Shown here piece after piece: positions 1 through 10,764 of a DNA stretch of 64,000 nucleotides. The DNA is from Clavelina lepadiformis (Eukaryota; Chordata; Ascidiacea; Aplousobranchia; Clavelinidae). The stretch lies in assembly GCF_947623445.1 (NCBI RefSeq), contig NC_135244.1, positions 5,828,001 through 5,892,000 of the forward strand, in the 5' to 3' direction. A program made the position numbers and the translations under genes. The notes beneath the pieces are model-generated. The model was given only the letters and a program-made list of their open reading frames with translations. It made no database searches and had not been told where the DNA came from. The stretch's first letter is position 1; every line of letters begins with the position of its first letter.

Positions 1-97
1 ACACAAATTATTGGACCATAACTTCATAAAATTAATATATATCATTTCTTTCATTCCTATGATCAACAACAAGTTATAAAGAAGAACCACATATTAC

Positions 98-1190
98 CTT
101 AAAAGAGAATGGGACCATGAGATTTTTTGAGGAAAAGGCCATTAAAACCACGGAGTCAGACTGCAAAGTTACAAAATTTCTTTGAACGGTGCACATTTAT
201 TGGTAAAACTAAAAATCTTAATTTTTAACATTGCTTACCGAAAATACTGACCAATTGATTGACAAGGTATGACTTTTGATCAATTTTAAAAACCTTTTCT
301 CAGTATTGACCTGCAAAAGTTGATAAATAGCTTAGAACTGCTTAATTTTTATCTATGTTCTAGGCATCAATTACATGTTCTACCAATGCTCATTTTCATT
401 AGCCAACCAAACTATTATCACCAAGAGCCAAACACCTACAAGTGCAGTACTTTCAATAAAAGGTAAAACCTGATAGAATTCTATTCCCAACGCTGTCACA
501 AACACCACTTCACTGTCACTGATCCAATGAAATGTTAAGATCTTGTTTGTTTTTCCCTAAAATTTTAACTAAACGTTAACAAACTAGCAAGTTAATATTA
601 CAATAACCATTGAAAACAAAATATTCTTAATTGCACCAATGAATGACCTTGCATGTCTGTGAATATTCGATTGGGTCCAGGATGCCATCAACAAAGTTAG
701 AAAAATCCTACAATAAAAGTGATATAAGTTAATGATAGTAATATTCTTCAATGAATATATACCTAACCTTAAAATAGTTTCCAAATGTAAAGACATAATT
801 TTATTCCAACTTACCACACATCTTTCACTTCTCTGTAAAGCAAGAACTCTGTGGTGATACGAAAACTTTACAGATATCAACGGTCCCCTGTCCTTCATGT
901 CAAATGTAAGGGCTATTTTGTCTGTTGGTCCTTTCACAACTACATTGGTGGTTCCAGCTACAACAGATTTCACAGCAAAAATCTGAAAAGAATTTTCAAG
1001 GTAAGTAGTGGAAGTGGTAATGCTCATATAGTTAGAGTAACTTTGGTGACAAAACAGATCGTTTCTTCGATCGCATGACAATTGCAAATACCTGCTGGTT
1101 AACTTCATCGAAGAACACATTGGTGACCATACTGACAGGATCAAATCGAACTGGGTTCTTGCCCAGTTCAAAATAGTAAGCACTTGTCAT
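98..1190 (-). CDS. RMC1: RMC1 (regulator of MON1-CCZ1), 5' part, gene runs off the left edge
   Basis: Six phase-0 exons read on the minus strand: 1092-1190, 815-982, 648-707, 470-556, 239-310 and 98-160, all with GT/AG ends except that the third uses a weak GTCATT donor. Together they encode the first 183 residues. Diagnostic stretches match the N-terminal beta-propeller of RMC1/C18orf8 (Mic1): NVFFDEVNQQ, NVVVKGPTDK, VVFVTALGIEFYQV and KSHTLSINW, in the same order and spacing as in the human protein. RMC1 is a subunit of the MON1-CCZ1 complex, the guanine exchange factor that activates RAB7 on late endosomes and autophagosomes. The start ATG at 1188-1190 gives MTSAYYFEL, at the position of the human N-terminus. 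The C-terminal Mic1 domain lies outside the window. Identification is strong; individual splice sites are hand-placed. Confidence 0.9.
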
Positions 1191-1762
1191 TCTTTTCTTC
1201 TGGTTTTGACATACGTTCAACTCATTTTTATAAGCGGCATATGTGGATTTTGTCATGTACCAACTGCATAATGCCTTATACAAAAAATTCTATGTAGAGG
1301 TAACAGGACAGCATTACTACATGAAGGATGTTTTTGCAAAGCACATGTGCTAATGTTTAATCACTGCAGTGCGTCAAAGCGATAAATTTGTGCTGAGCAG
1401 TTAAAGCAAAAAGTAATATGTTAGGATTTTTTTGTATTTACAACTTCTTCATTCTGGCCTTAAAATATGAGAGTACAGACAGTGGCACTTACTACTTTTA
1501 TACAATGTACAGAAAACATCACATGACAAGATCAAATCAGCAATCATTGTCTTTTAAAAACACTAGGGAAAATAACATTGTAACCAAACCCTTTTTCATT
1601 CTGCTGTTAATATACAATAAAGACTGCAGGTTAACCAAGACAAATTTAGAATCAAAAACAACAGGATTAAATCTTAAATGCCAATTACAATGCATGCAAG
1701 ATTTTACATAACACAAAACAAAATGACAAAAATACAATAAGGCTTAGTTATCAATATAAAAA
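1191..1762. other. Intergenic region between RMC1 start and PPIL2 stop
   Basis: AT-rich DNA holding the upstream region of RMC1 and the 3' end of PPIL2, both on the minus strand. The small open frames here show no recognisable protein signature. I see no RNA gene or repeat. The roughly 570 bp spacing is too long for the very tight gene pairs typical of tunicate operons. Confidence 0.5.
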
Positions 1763-3307
1763 TTACCAGGAACTAAAATCATTTAGTTCAGTTCCCAGTT
1801 TCACTTTTCTCTTTTTAGTGTTAGGTTCACTTTCTTGCACATTCTTACTTGCAATGCTTGTGTTTATATATTTGCCGACTCCACTTTTGTAAACTTTTGG
1901 CTTGGCTGCAGCTTTTTTTGCAAGGCGCTTTTGCTCCTCTTCTTTTTCACGAGCAGCAATTTCATCTTTCCGAAGCTGGGCAAGCAGTTCATCTGCTTCC
2001 TCATATGGATCAACAAACACAACCGCTTTCTCAATTTCTATAGATTCCTTTGGAGAGTCAGTCTTCCTGTCTGTTTTAATTGCCTCCATTCTACCAAGTG
2101 TGGACATGCCTCCTACTAGTTTACCAAACACTGTATGCTTTCGATCAAGGTGCTTGCAAGATCGAAAAGTGATGAAAAATTGTGACTTGTTTGAATCTTT
2201 TCCCGAGTTTGCCATACTTAAAATACCTCTTTCAGAATGGGATAAATTAAACTTAAATTCATCTTTGAAAGGGGTGCCCCAGTATGACTGCCCACCTTTT
2301 CCTGTCCCAGTTGGGTCGCCACCCTGGATCATAAAATTCCTAATAGACCTGTGAAAGATTGTCCCATCATAGTAACCTTTCTTGCAAAGTTGAACAAAAT
2401 TTTCACAAGTCTTTGGTACAATATCACAATGTAGTTCCAAGTTTAGATCACCAAGATTAGTGCTGAGTCGAACGTAACCTTTCTTTTTCACATACTCGTA
2501 ACGAACTTCGTCAATATCTTTTGCTTGTACTTCATGTTCAACTTCTGGTGCTCTTGCTGTTGAAGTAAAAGAAGCAGCAACTTTACCAGTAGAGAAATTG
2601 GAGGTGTTGAACTTATCAACAACTTGTTTTGTTTTCACTTTTTCTTTCAACATTTCATCTCCTTTGTAATTCTTTTTTAGCTCATCTAAGGTTTGCGATG
2701 TTTCGGCATTTACAGTTTTCATGTAGTAGCGAGGATCAGATTTGGCTTTCAGATCTTCGTCTGGGAGTTTTTGGTCATGCTTAAAATGAAAAAATTTCTG
2801 CAGGTTGAATTTGTCAAGATTATTTGGATCTTGGATAGTAATAAGATCAGCTCTAGTGAATGGATCATCAGAAAGCAAATCGCGCCAGTTTTTTGGCTTG
2901 ATGTTAAGTTGTTCAACTGCATCATAAGAAAACACATTACCAGTTTTTGCAACAGCAACAATATGTGAATTTTCGGTGAAAACTTTGAACAACACTGGGC
3001 AGTGGTATTTTCCGTCTGCATTTTTGTGAAAAGTAATTTTTACTAAAGACTTTGCATCAATTTTTTTTCCTGTAATTGGATTTGTTCCATACTTTTTTAA
3101 CCAAGGAACTATGTTCAAAAGGTCAAAAACATGACCCTCTTTTGTACACATTGGATTTTCAACAGGTTGTAGTGAAATACTGCAGCAGAAAAAAGGTAAA
3201 CGACGAAAATCTGCATTTTCCACAGTTTTCTTGTGGCCACCATAAAAAGCTGCCCACTCCTTTCCAGTGATATACATTTTGTCGCTTTGATGTTGACGTT
3301 TTCCCAT
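1763..3307 (-). CDS. PPIL2: PPIL2 / Cyp60: U-box and cyclophilin-type peptidyl-prolyl isomerase, nuclear E3 ligase
   Basis: An intronless 514-residue protein (human PPIL2 is 520). The start MGKRQHQSDKMYIT coincides with the human N-terminus; an in-frame ATG 12 codons upstream is not conserved. A U-box lies at about residues 35-108 (FDLLNIVPWLKKYGTNP). A low-complexity linker follows with the conserved STGKVAASFTST. The cyclophilin domain is at about 275-430, with FHRSIRNFMIQGGDPTGTG (the catalytic Arg is in HRSIR) and SQFFITFR. The C-terminus GVGKYIN...DFSSW is family-typical. PPIL2 is a spliceosome-associated ubiquitin ligase of the nucleus. The human gene has many introns, so an intronless copy suggests intron loss or retrocopy replacement (inference). 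No frameshift or stop is seen, so it is presumably functional. A splice-acceptor-like TTATTTCAG sits about 55 bp before the ATG. Confidence 0.95.
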   Translation of the reverse strand: MGKRQHQSDKMYITGKEWAAFYGGHKKTVENADFRRLPFFCCSISLQPVENPMCTKEGHVFDLLNIVPWLKKYGTNPITGKKIDAKSLVKITFHKNADGKYHCPVLFKVFTENSHIVAVAKTGNVFSYDAVEQLNIKPKNWRDLLSDDPFTRADLITIQDPNNLDKFNLQKFFHFKHDQKLPDEDLKAKSDPRYYMKTVNAETSQTLDELKKNYKGDEMLKEKVKTKQVVDKFNTSNFSTGKVAASFTSTARAPEVEHEVQAKDIDEVRYEYVKKKGYVRLSTNLGDLNLELHCDIVPKTCENFVQLCKKGYYDGTIFHRSIRNFMIQGGDPTGTGKGGQSYWGTPFKDEFKFNLSHSERGILSMANSGKDSNKSQFFITFRSCKHLDRKHTVFGKLVGGMSTLGRMEAIKTDRKTDSPKESIEIEKAVVFVDPYEEADELLAQLRKDEIAAREKEEEQKRLAKKAAAKPKVYKSGVGKYINTSIASKNVQESEPNTKKRKVKLGTELNDFSSW

Positions 3308-4029
3308 TTTGAAGTTGCATGTATTATTGAAAAAATCTACCAAGAATAATAATATCCTTAAGTCTGAAATAATTTAAACATGGTGCCGATATTTAAAAAA
3401 ATTGTGAGAGACAAATTAACATTGAATTAAAAACAAAATTTGCAAAATGAAAGAAATAATTACAAAATTAGTAAATCAAACAACATAAATCACTGGCACT
3501 TACTAAACTGTAAACGCTATGCATTACTACCATATAGGATAGTAATACAATTATTCTTAAGCAAGCAGCTGAAATTGGTGGAACTTGTGTAATCTAAAAA
3601 CATTGTACAAACAAGTTCCCAGTAGTAATTTTGATGATATACGCAATCACACATCATCACAACTATTTGGAAATTTAGTGATAAGCAACTGATCATTGGC
3701 TAGGTTTTGTGGCATGAGCAGACAACACAGAATGACAATATAAGAGGTAGATAGCCAAAAATAAGTTCCATCAGTTTAGACATATATTATAATGTTCATA
3801 GCCAGCTCTGTTTTCATACTTTCATTTCTTTTGATGTTAATTATATACGTTTCAGCACAAATTTTCACCATTAAATTTATCACATTAAAACTGTTACTGA
3901 ATTGCACAGTATAAATGGCATGCAAACAATGCACACATGATTAACCTGTAATAAAATAAATTGTCCTAAGCTTTTTGTGGCATTACCTAGTAAAATGAAC
4001 AATCACACACTTCCTAGTAATAATCAATA
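3308..4029. other. Intergenic region between PPIL2 and the ATP23-like gene
   Basis: About 720 bp of AT-rich DNA between two minus-strand genes. It should contain the PPIL2 promoter and 5'UTR and the 3'UTR of the ATP23-like gene. No coding frame, RNA or repeat was recognised. Confidence 0.45.
3364..3375 (-). promoter_or_regulatory. Acceptor-like site upstream of PPIL2 (possible trans-splice site)
   Basis: Read on the minus strand, a T-rich tract ends in TTTCAG about 55 bp before the PPIL2 ATG, in a gene with no other intron. It could be the 3' site of an ordinary 5'-UTR intron or a spliced-leader addition site. Sequence alone cannot tell which. Confidence 0.35.
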
Positions 4030-4785
4030 TCATTCTTCAATATTATATCTATTCCTAGTTTGATAAGCTTTATAAGACATTTTTGCTTGATTATGTGTCA
4101 GTGGGATTCTATCAAAAGGGGAATGATCATTGTAACATGATGGAAATACCTCGTCTAAAAGTTTTTTAATGTCTTTGTCACTCCAGTCTCCATATAAAGC
4201 ATGAAATGACTTAAAGGCTTTATCTTTCACACACTTCTGGTGATAACTTTTAAAACCAGAAAATGTTGACATTAGTTTGTTGATATTAAACATGCAAAGG
4301 CCACTAAGCGATGCTCCACGAATCGCGCTACACATATCATGCTTGGGGTTCACGAAGAAATCAGCATTTGCACGACAATGGTCAAAAGCATGCACTAATT
4401 GAAAGCTTAAAAGATACTTCATGATGTCATACTTCACACTGTCAGACGGTATATTTTCAAGCATGTTTTGGCATAAAACAATCCTATTTCTTTGTGAATC
4501 AAACAAACCATAAGCAAGTAAATTAGGGTTGCAGTTTTCTATTAGAATGTGCTTATTAAAATTGAACGCACATCCACTGTCTGCAAGTGCAGAAAACAAC
4601 GTAGAAATAACGGGATTTTCTTCACTAAGTACTTTTTTCAATGTAATTAGAGTAGTTTCGAGTCTCTCAGACGGAAGCTTGGAATTAGTAATCATTGACA
4701 TGATGAAAGCCCTTCTTTCTGAAACATCACGATTGAAAAAATCTGGAAGAGACTTCGGTTCAGAGGCAGCATCTTCGTTAGCCAT
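4030..4785 (-). CDS. ATP23: ATP23-family protein with a lost HExxH zinc-protease motif
   Basis: An intronless 251-residue protein of the Atp23/XRCC6BP1 family (human 246 residues). Atp23 is an intermembrane-space metalloprotease and chaperone for mitochondrial ATP synthase subunit 6. Family landmarks are present: LVHAFDHCRANADF, a Cys-containing CSAIRGASLSGLC block and the C-terminal CYNDHSPFDRIP. The catalytic motif, HELIH in active members, reads FQLVH here at residues ~132-136: the first zinc-ligand His and the catalytic Glu are both replaced. I checked this codon by codon on the minus strand around 4396-4415 (TTT CAA TTA GTG CAT). Everything else is open and conserved, so this is either a pseudoprotease keeping the chaperone role or a retrocopy beside an active gene elsewhere. 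The ATG is preceded four bases upstream by an AG acceptor-like site. Confidence 0.85.
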   Translation of the reverse strand: MANEDAASEPKSLPDFFNRDVSERRAFIMSMITNSKLPSERLETTLITLKKVLSEENPVISTLFSALADSGCAFNFNKHILIENCNPNLLAYGLFDSQRNRIVLCQNMLENIPSDSVKYDIMKYLLSFQLVHAFDHCRANADFFVNPKHDMCSAIRGASLSGLCMFNINKLMSTFSGFKSYHQKCVKDKAFKSFHALYGDWSDKDIKKLLDEVFPSCYNDHSPFDRIPLTHNQAKMSYKAYQTRNRYNIEE

Positions 4786-4789
4786 TCTC

Positions 4790-4802
4790 CTAATTTAAGT
4801 GG
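4790..4802 (-). promoter_or_regulatory. Acceptor-like AG 4 nt before the ATP23-like start codon
   Basis: On the minus strand the sequence ACTTAAATTAG is followed by GAGA and then ATG. An AG this close to the start of an intronless gene fits spliced-leader trans-splicing. The pyrimidine tract is weak, so confidence is low. Confidence 0.3.
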
Positions 4803-6940
4803 CAAATATATTCCAGTACAACGTCTTGGTCACTAAAACATAAATAACTTGTCGTTTAGGAAGCTACTCTAAAGCCAGTAAAACTTGTGACATGGTATAC
4901 CCAATCCAGTGCACCATTACGCAAAGGTCAGAAATCGAGCGTTGGGTGACTAGGCTACTGAAATCGAAGTTACGGTCTAGTACTGGAAACACCAGGAACT
5001 TCAAAAAGGGAAAGCACCAAAAATTAATAGGCTACGCATGGAATTATAGATAGCATAAGGAATTTCAAAATCTACATTCATTCATTCATTTCATTTTTCG
5101 CCTTCAATGTGGGGGACGAAAAAATTGTGCCGACGCAGGTGGTCGCAAACATATTAGTAGTTAATGACATTAATTTCCACAAATGGGACGGGCAAATGTG
5201 ACAAGGCCTTGAGGGCAAAAAACATTAAATACTGCGTTTCCATATGTCCGCTTTTCATGTGCAGTACAACCCTTGAACTGGTCATTTTGTCACCTGCATC
5301 ATTTTAACAACGTCAAACAAAAACAGTAACCTTTATGCAGACAAAAAAAGGTTTAACTGCTTTCTCGTTGGTTAACCTGTTAACCAAGATGTTTAAATCT
5401 AGTTTACAAGACCATCTCTGGCACCACCACTTCATGTGTATTATACATGTTTTAAATAATTATATTAATCAAAACGTTGATTTATTTATTTGTTTCACTT
5501 TTACTTGTATTCAAAAAACCTTGTACAGACCTTGGCTTCGGAGCCGTGTTGTGTATGCCTATTAGATGGTAAGGAATAACAAAAAAGAATTTCGAATTTT
5601 GCCGAGGACGCTATGAAAAATGTCTTTGATTGTGAGAAATTTGATATGAATACTTAACCAAACGATTCAAGTACAAAAATATTTAATCTATAAAGGATGC
5701 ATAAATCGGGAAAATTTCGATGTAGGTATACAGTAATACCAACAAAAAGACGCACAAAGCTAGACGTAATGACAAATACGGCATCGTCAATAATGATGTA
5801 ATGATTAATCTGTTAGCACTGAAAGTTATAAAGCATTTTCCTTGCAAGTAATGTGCCCGATAGGTTAGCTAGTCCTAAGCTAGAAAGTGTAATAATTATG
5901 GTTTGGACAAGTTAAACCGACAATAGGTTAGATTACAATACTATACCGCAGTAGCGGGCAGAGCAATAACTGTTACAGATCATTCAGAAAGCGACAGGCA
6001 AATCCAAGGTAATACCCGTGATCCTTCATTGAAAAAGAATAAAATGCTATGCCTTCGACAATATTAACGCATAATTAAGATCATAATGGTTGAAATTTTA
6101 ATTAAATAGGTTACTCAGATGTAGGCCTATCAATTAATTAATTTGTAACAGTTTAACAGTTGAAAAATGTGGAAGACAACAGCAAGGTTGGAAATATTGT
6201 GAATGTTATAGGAACACTGTAAATACCAAGTATTTGACAAAATAAAACCGAAAGTTAACCGCTAAATGAAGTGCAAGTTTTAAACAAACAAAAACAAACA
6301 GTTTACTGCTGTCTGAAAGCATCCAAATATTTACATTTTAAAACAGTTTACCAAAAACAAGAAAAGCTTTGCAGACAATAACAGAGGTTATTTTCAGTGT
6401 TAGAACAATAAAAAGCCGAGTGGCTTTCTTGGTTTCATATACACACTAATCTGTTGCGTATTTTGCGCTGCCAACAATAGTATGGTTAGCTTCGCTGTAA
6501 AATTATATGGTTAACGCAATATTTGCAGCAGTTAGCGCATACAACACATCTAATTACTACTTGAGGCATAAAACGTGGCGTTATAAATTCCAAAAACCCG
6601 CGGTTTATAAAGTATAAAAAATAACTTTAAACTCACTTTAAACTTTCTTTTTAAATTCGGTTCAAGTGATGAATTCTGCCCCTACACGATGATCAAACGT
6701 TGAGAAATTATTACGTCATCATATTTATTTCGCAACTCTTTTGTCATCATTACATGCTGATAACACGAAAAGAAATTTATCTCTCCAACTGTGTAAATCG
6801 CCTTTCTTTTAACTACAGTGATAAACGAAGAAATCGATCATTTACAAGCTTAAGTCTTCTAAAATACAAAGGAGGTAGACAGCATTGTTAGACCATTAAG
6901 CATAGCCATAATGATGTCCTAACCACGAACCTCACTTATA

Positions 6941-7425
6941 TACCGTATTTATTTAAGCCGCCCACGATTTTAAAGTGCATCTGATTGCGCTAAAAAATTA
7001 ATGTAAGCCGCCCCTGATAGCTGGGCAGCGTGTGTGGTAATTGTGTTTAAATTAAAATAAGGTAAGCAGTTTTAGATAAAAAGTCTTGTACTGGTAATAT
7101 GGTAATGTATTAATAGTAACATTCACGACAATATCATAAACAGCAAACAATATCAAAGGTTTCATGATTTTAATTTAAGCTGCATGCATACATTCATCAT
7201 CGCCACTGTCATAGAGAGAACACCGGCCGCCGACAAAATTTCTCGTTTTACCCAAGGGACGGGTTAAAAGAGTTTTGTCAAAGAAGTGCAGCTAATTAAA
7301 AATAATTGCAGCAAGTACAATTTTTGTTTGATAAGAAAATACGTATAAGCCTTCCCTGAATGTAAACCGCGCAAATGATGATAAAAAAATTGAAAGTCGT
7401 GGCTTACAATGGAATAAATACAGTA
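6941..7425. mobile_element. MITE with TATTTATT termini and AAGCCGCC subterminal repeats
   Basis: The left end reads TA-CCGTATTTATTTAAGCCGCCC. The right end, reversed, reads TA-CTGTATTTATT...GTAAGCCACGACTTTC. The 485 bp interval is therefore bounded by TA dinucleotides and imperfect inverted repeats. It carries extra AAGCCGCC copies near 6954 and 7015 and a related inverted copy near 7395-7406. No coding capacity is visible, so it is a non-autonomous element. The TA flank suggests a TA-targeting superfamily; the family was not identified. Confidence 0.6.
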
Positions 7426-9021
7426 CCCGAAATTTCACTGCTGGGAGCTTATTAGAACGCTAAAGTAATGCCAATTGTAGTTTAGGTAGAGACGAAGTTG
7501 ACTTTAAGCACTAAGTCGCAATTTGCAATTACTGTACTGTACTTGTGATAAAGATCAGTTGTGAAATCATTTTCGCAGCTACTTTACAATTGCTCTCATA
7601 AAAAAATTCGAAAATTTCTTTTCAATATACGTTCGAATAGCGGGTAAAAAGCAAACGCTTTGTGTGGTTATTAAACCATTTCAATCACCAGGGTGCATGA
7701 AATCAAAACATCACTATTGAAAGGTGCACGAGAGAGAAAAAGTTGAAGAGCCTTGAGGGTGGTGCTATGGGGCGCTGTTGGCATAAACAATGATTCAGGC
7801 TATTCATAAATCTCCAAGTTTAAACTGAAGAGGTCCCATACAACACGCTAATTGAGTAAGTAATTGTAAGGTGCCATATTATAAATTTCGAAAAAAAAAC
7901 ACCCAAAACCTTCAATGATAACAAACGGCGAATCACAACAGATATTAAAGGAGATTTCCAGGCAAACGTCTAGGCCAGGGCTGTAGGCTAAATTACTGAT
8001 GTCAAACGCAGTTATGATGTAATTGTAAAAGTATGTTGAGATCATAAGTACGTAGGTTAATTGCACTATAAACGTCACAAAGAAGTAAGCAAATTTGTCA
8101 AAATGCCCACGTCCGCATTGCTAAGTTTTTTTTGTATAGTTATAAATCGTCATCGTCTCGCTGACGTTTTTTCAAGCCACAACTGCCTTTTTTGATTAAG
8201 ATTTCCGCGTATAAAACCCAGGTGAAGTTTTTTCCAGCGAAAACGCGAACGTGCTGGTGAACATCGATAAGTTTTGCAAGGTTCTCTTTTATGTGGTGCT
8301 TTACTTTCGAAAACGTTTTTGACGAAACTATACGCTGGTAGAGCCCCCAGACTCTTCGGTTTGGTATGACGCAAGTTAGTCACGTTTCGAATCCAAAAAT
8401 AGACATCCGAAACCAGGGCGTTGCAACCCAACAAATTATATTCTAGTTACTTTACACATTTAGAGCTTAGATATTAAACATATTGTTGTAAATTTGACGA
8501 AATGTAAGTGCTGCAGATAGCGTTTTAGATGATCACATGATCACAATTACGTCACCAACACACGATTTCAGTTGTTATCACTAACTATGATATCGCTTCT
8601 TGCTTTGAGGAAAAAGGCATTTGCTAGAGTTTGTTTTCTTGCACGGAATTTCGCATGATTATGATGTCGCAAAAAGCAGAAATGTGGCTTATATACGGAA
8701 CTTAATCGACAACAATAGCCTTTAAAATGGGCTCAGTTTCAATAAAATCTAAGCAGATTAGGCGATTGTGGATTGCAATACGTTTATTTTGCCGGTGGGC
8801 TTCGAAAAATTTTTTTTTAATATTTAGTTAGATAAAAAATATTGTAAATTACAATAGATGTAACAGTGCAAAAAGACATTATAGCTTATAGAAAAATAAC
8901 GTAATTAACGTAACAATATTTTCATTAAAAGTTATGTCCAGATAGACTGTAGGATGATGCACTCTTGCAAGTAGAAATAAGTATTTTTGTACTTGAAGAA
9001 GTTCAAAACACATTTATTTTT

Positions 9022-10764
9022 ATGTATTTTGAAGATAACATGCAACATATGATGATGTCCTCCAATTCAGCATCACGTGATCCACTTATTGATCGACTAC
9101 ATGAAGATCGCCTGACGGAACAAATTTATTGCGATTTTATGATCAGCGTCCGGTCGGAATATTACCAAGTCCACAAGTGCGTTCTAGGTCACATGTCAAA
9201 ATATTTTGCTGCCTTGTTTCGGTCCAAATTATCCAACAAAAAGACCGTCACCGAGCTGAACTTCATTAGAAGTGATACCATGCAAAAAATTTTGGATTTT
9301 TTTTACACATCTCGCGTTGCTTTAAACGATGATAACATTCACGATGTCCTGGAGGCTGCTGACTTTTTACAGATTGACTTACTACTGGATCGTTGTAGCG
9401 AATACTTTGGCAGTAAGTTGGAAACTGGTAGTTTGAAAGCTCTAATAAAAATTTGGGTTGAAGCAAATAAATATAACCTAGTGAGCCTCCAGAAAAGAAC
9501 AAAAAACATCACCATAAATAAAATTTTCTATTTTCTGAAAAGTAAAGAATATGCGCGACTGGATGTTGACTACTTTGAATGCTTCCTAAACATCACTTGC
9601 GATATTATTTCTGATCAAATGCAACTGTTTTGTATCATGGAATGGATGAAATATGTCTTGAATGAGCGGCAAGAACATTTGACTTTTGTAATGGAATCAA
9701 TCTACGAGTTCAGCAGCCACAACATTCAACATTTCCGGGGAAAGAGCGCCATTTGCCTCGATGTTCTTGGTTTCTTGAAGACAAGAAGTAAATTCTTGAA
9801 TCACTTTGTGAACACAGCAGCAATGCCAAGCTATCCAAAGAAATCAACCGATAAACTACTTTTTTACAACGGCAAAGATGTGCCTTTCTCAATTTATAAA
9901 GTCGCCACCAATCGGTGGTTTGTGCTAGAAGATGCCGAAATTGAACGACTAGATTCCCGCGTGATTGCTAAAGATAATATGATCTACGTCATTGGAGGTC
10001 AGGTGGGCAACACCATCTTGCCGCAAGTCCAAACTTTAAAACTGATAGACTATAGTCCTCATCATACAGACCTATATCCTCATCAAGAGTGGAAAGAGAT
10101 TGCTCCAATTAATATCAAAAGGCGGAATTTTGGATGTACCGTCTGGAAGAATTGCATTTACATTGCTGGTGGCACCCAAGTAGTGTTGGGTACAAACGAA
10201 GCTCAATATTCGACTCTGTCCAGCGTAGAGTGCTTAGATCTTGAAACCGGTGCTGCCTCGGTCACAAAAATGGACATGAACACGTGTAGAGGACGAGTTG
10301 AGCTGATAGCCTGCGGTCGGTATCTCTATGCATTGGGCGATCTTCAGACATCGGAAGAAGACAAGAACGGTGACTTTGAACTGGTTTTACCTGCTGAGCG
10401 TTATGACGGTGAAGGATGGACAAAAATTCCACCACCAAAGACGGTTATGTCCAACGCCACGGGTGTTGCCTTGAATGGCAGAATTTACGCCCTTGGGAAA
10501 GACATCCGCCGATGCCAAAACCACACCATCGCCATGGAAACCTACGACCCAGAGAGAGAGGAATGGAGTAAACTGGCCTCCATGAAAGGCGACATCGAGC
10601 GGGCAACGTCCTGTGTTATCGGGGGAAAAATTTACGCTTACGGGAAACGCCCAAACTGTCAGAAAACAGTTCTTGAAGTCTACTGTCATGTTACAAACTC
10701 GTGGAAAATTGTAACCGAGTTTGATGAACATAGATATTGGTCCAACATGACTGCTTTTGAGTAA
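9022..10764 (+). CDS. BTB-BACK-Kelch protein, KLHL type (probable CUL3 adaptor), copy 1
   Basis: An intronless 580-residue protein. A BTB domain is at about residues 30-135 (YCDFMISV, YQVHKCVLGHMSKYFAALF, LEAADFLQI). A BACK domain is at about 140-245. A Kelch propeller runs from about 295 to the end, with repeat cores IYVIGGQVG, IYIAGGTQ, LYALGDLQ, IYALGKDI and IYAYGKRP. KLHL proteins pair the BTB domain with CUL3 and recruit substrates through the Kelch repeats for ubiquitination. The start is the ATG of MYFEDNMQH; further upstream the frame has only a non-ATG codon. Several Kelch repeats have lost the second Gly of the usual GG pair, suggesting a fast-evolving lineage-specific member that I cannot match to a numbered KLHL. 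It shares architecture with the plus-strand gene at 13.3 kb and the inverted pseudogene between them. Confidence 0.9.
   Translation: MYFEDNMQHMMMSSNSASRDPLIDRLHEDRLTEQIYCDFMISVRSEYYQVHKCVLGHMSKYFAALFRSKLSNKKTVTELNFIRSDTMQKILDFFYTSRVALNDDNIHDVLEAADFLQIDLLLDRCSEYFGSKLETGSLKALIKIWVEANKYNLVSLQKRTKNITINKIFYFLKSKEYARLDVDYFECFLNITCDIISDQMQLFCIMEWMKYVLNERQEHLTFVMESIYEFSSHNIQHFRGKSAICLDVLGFLKTRSKFLNHFVNTAAMPSYPKKSTDKLLFYNGKDVPFSIYKVATNRWFVLEDAEIERLDSRVIAKDNMIYVIGGQVGNTILPQVQTLKLIDYSPHHTDLYPHQEWKEIAPINIKRRNFGCTVWKNCIYIAGGTQVVLGTNEAQYSTLSSVECLDLETGAASVTKMDMNTCRGRVELIACGRYLYALGDLQTSEEDKNGDFELVLPAERYDGEGWTKIPPPKTVMSNATGVALNGRIYALGKDIRRCQNHTIAMETYDPEREEWSKLASMKGDIERATSCVIGGKIYAYGKRPNCQKTVLEVYCHVTNSWKIVTEFDEHRYWSNMTAFE

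Larger units (their letters stand above)
4786..9021. other. Gene-poor 4.2 kb between the ATP23-like gene and the first BTB-Kelch gene
   Basis: A divergent upstream region shared by the minus-strand ATP23-like gene and the plus-strand BTB-Kelch gene. Apart from the MITE listed separately and a short ATTC run near 5081-5092, I recognise nothing. Open frames here (e.g. 8150-8434 minus) have no family signature and atypical composition. Confidence 0.5.

Noticed and set aside
584-1183. 199-codon minus-strand open frame taken as one exon
   Set aside because: It reads through three RMC1 exons and their introns; only the parts 815-982 and 648-707 (partly in another frame) fit RMC1 homology.
8150-8434. 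Basic 94-codon minus-strand frame upstream of BTB-Kelch copy 1
   Set aside because: No recognisable family, and no evidence of splicing or a terminator; atypical composition.
8965-9021. Upstream extension of BTB-Kelch copy 1
   Set aside because: Begins with TTG; the first ATG in frame is at 9022 and precedes the BTB domain by a normal distance.
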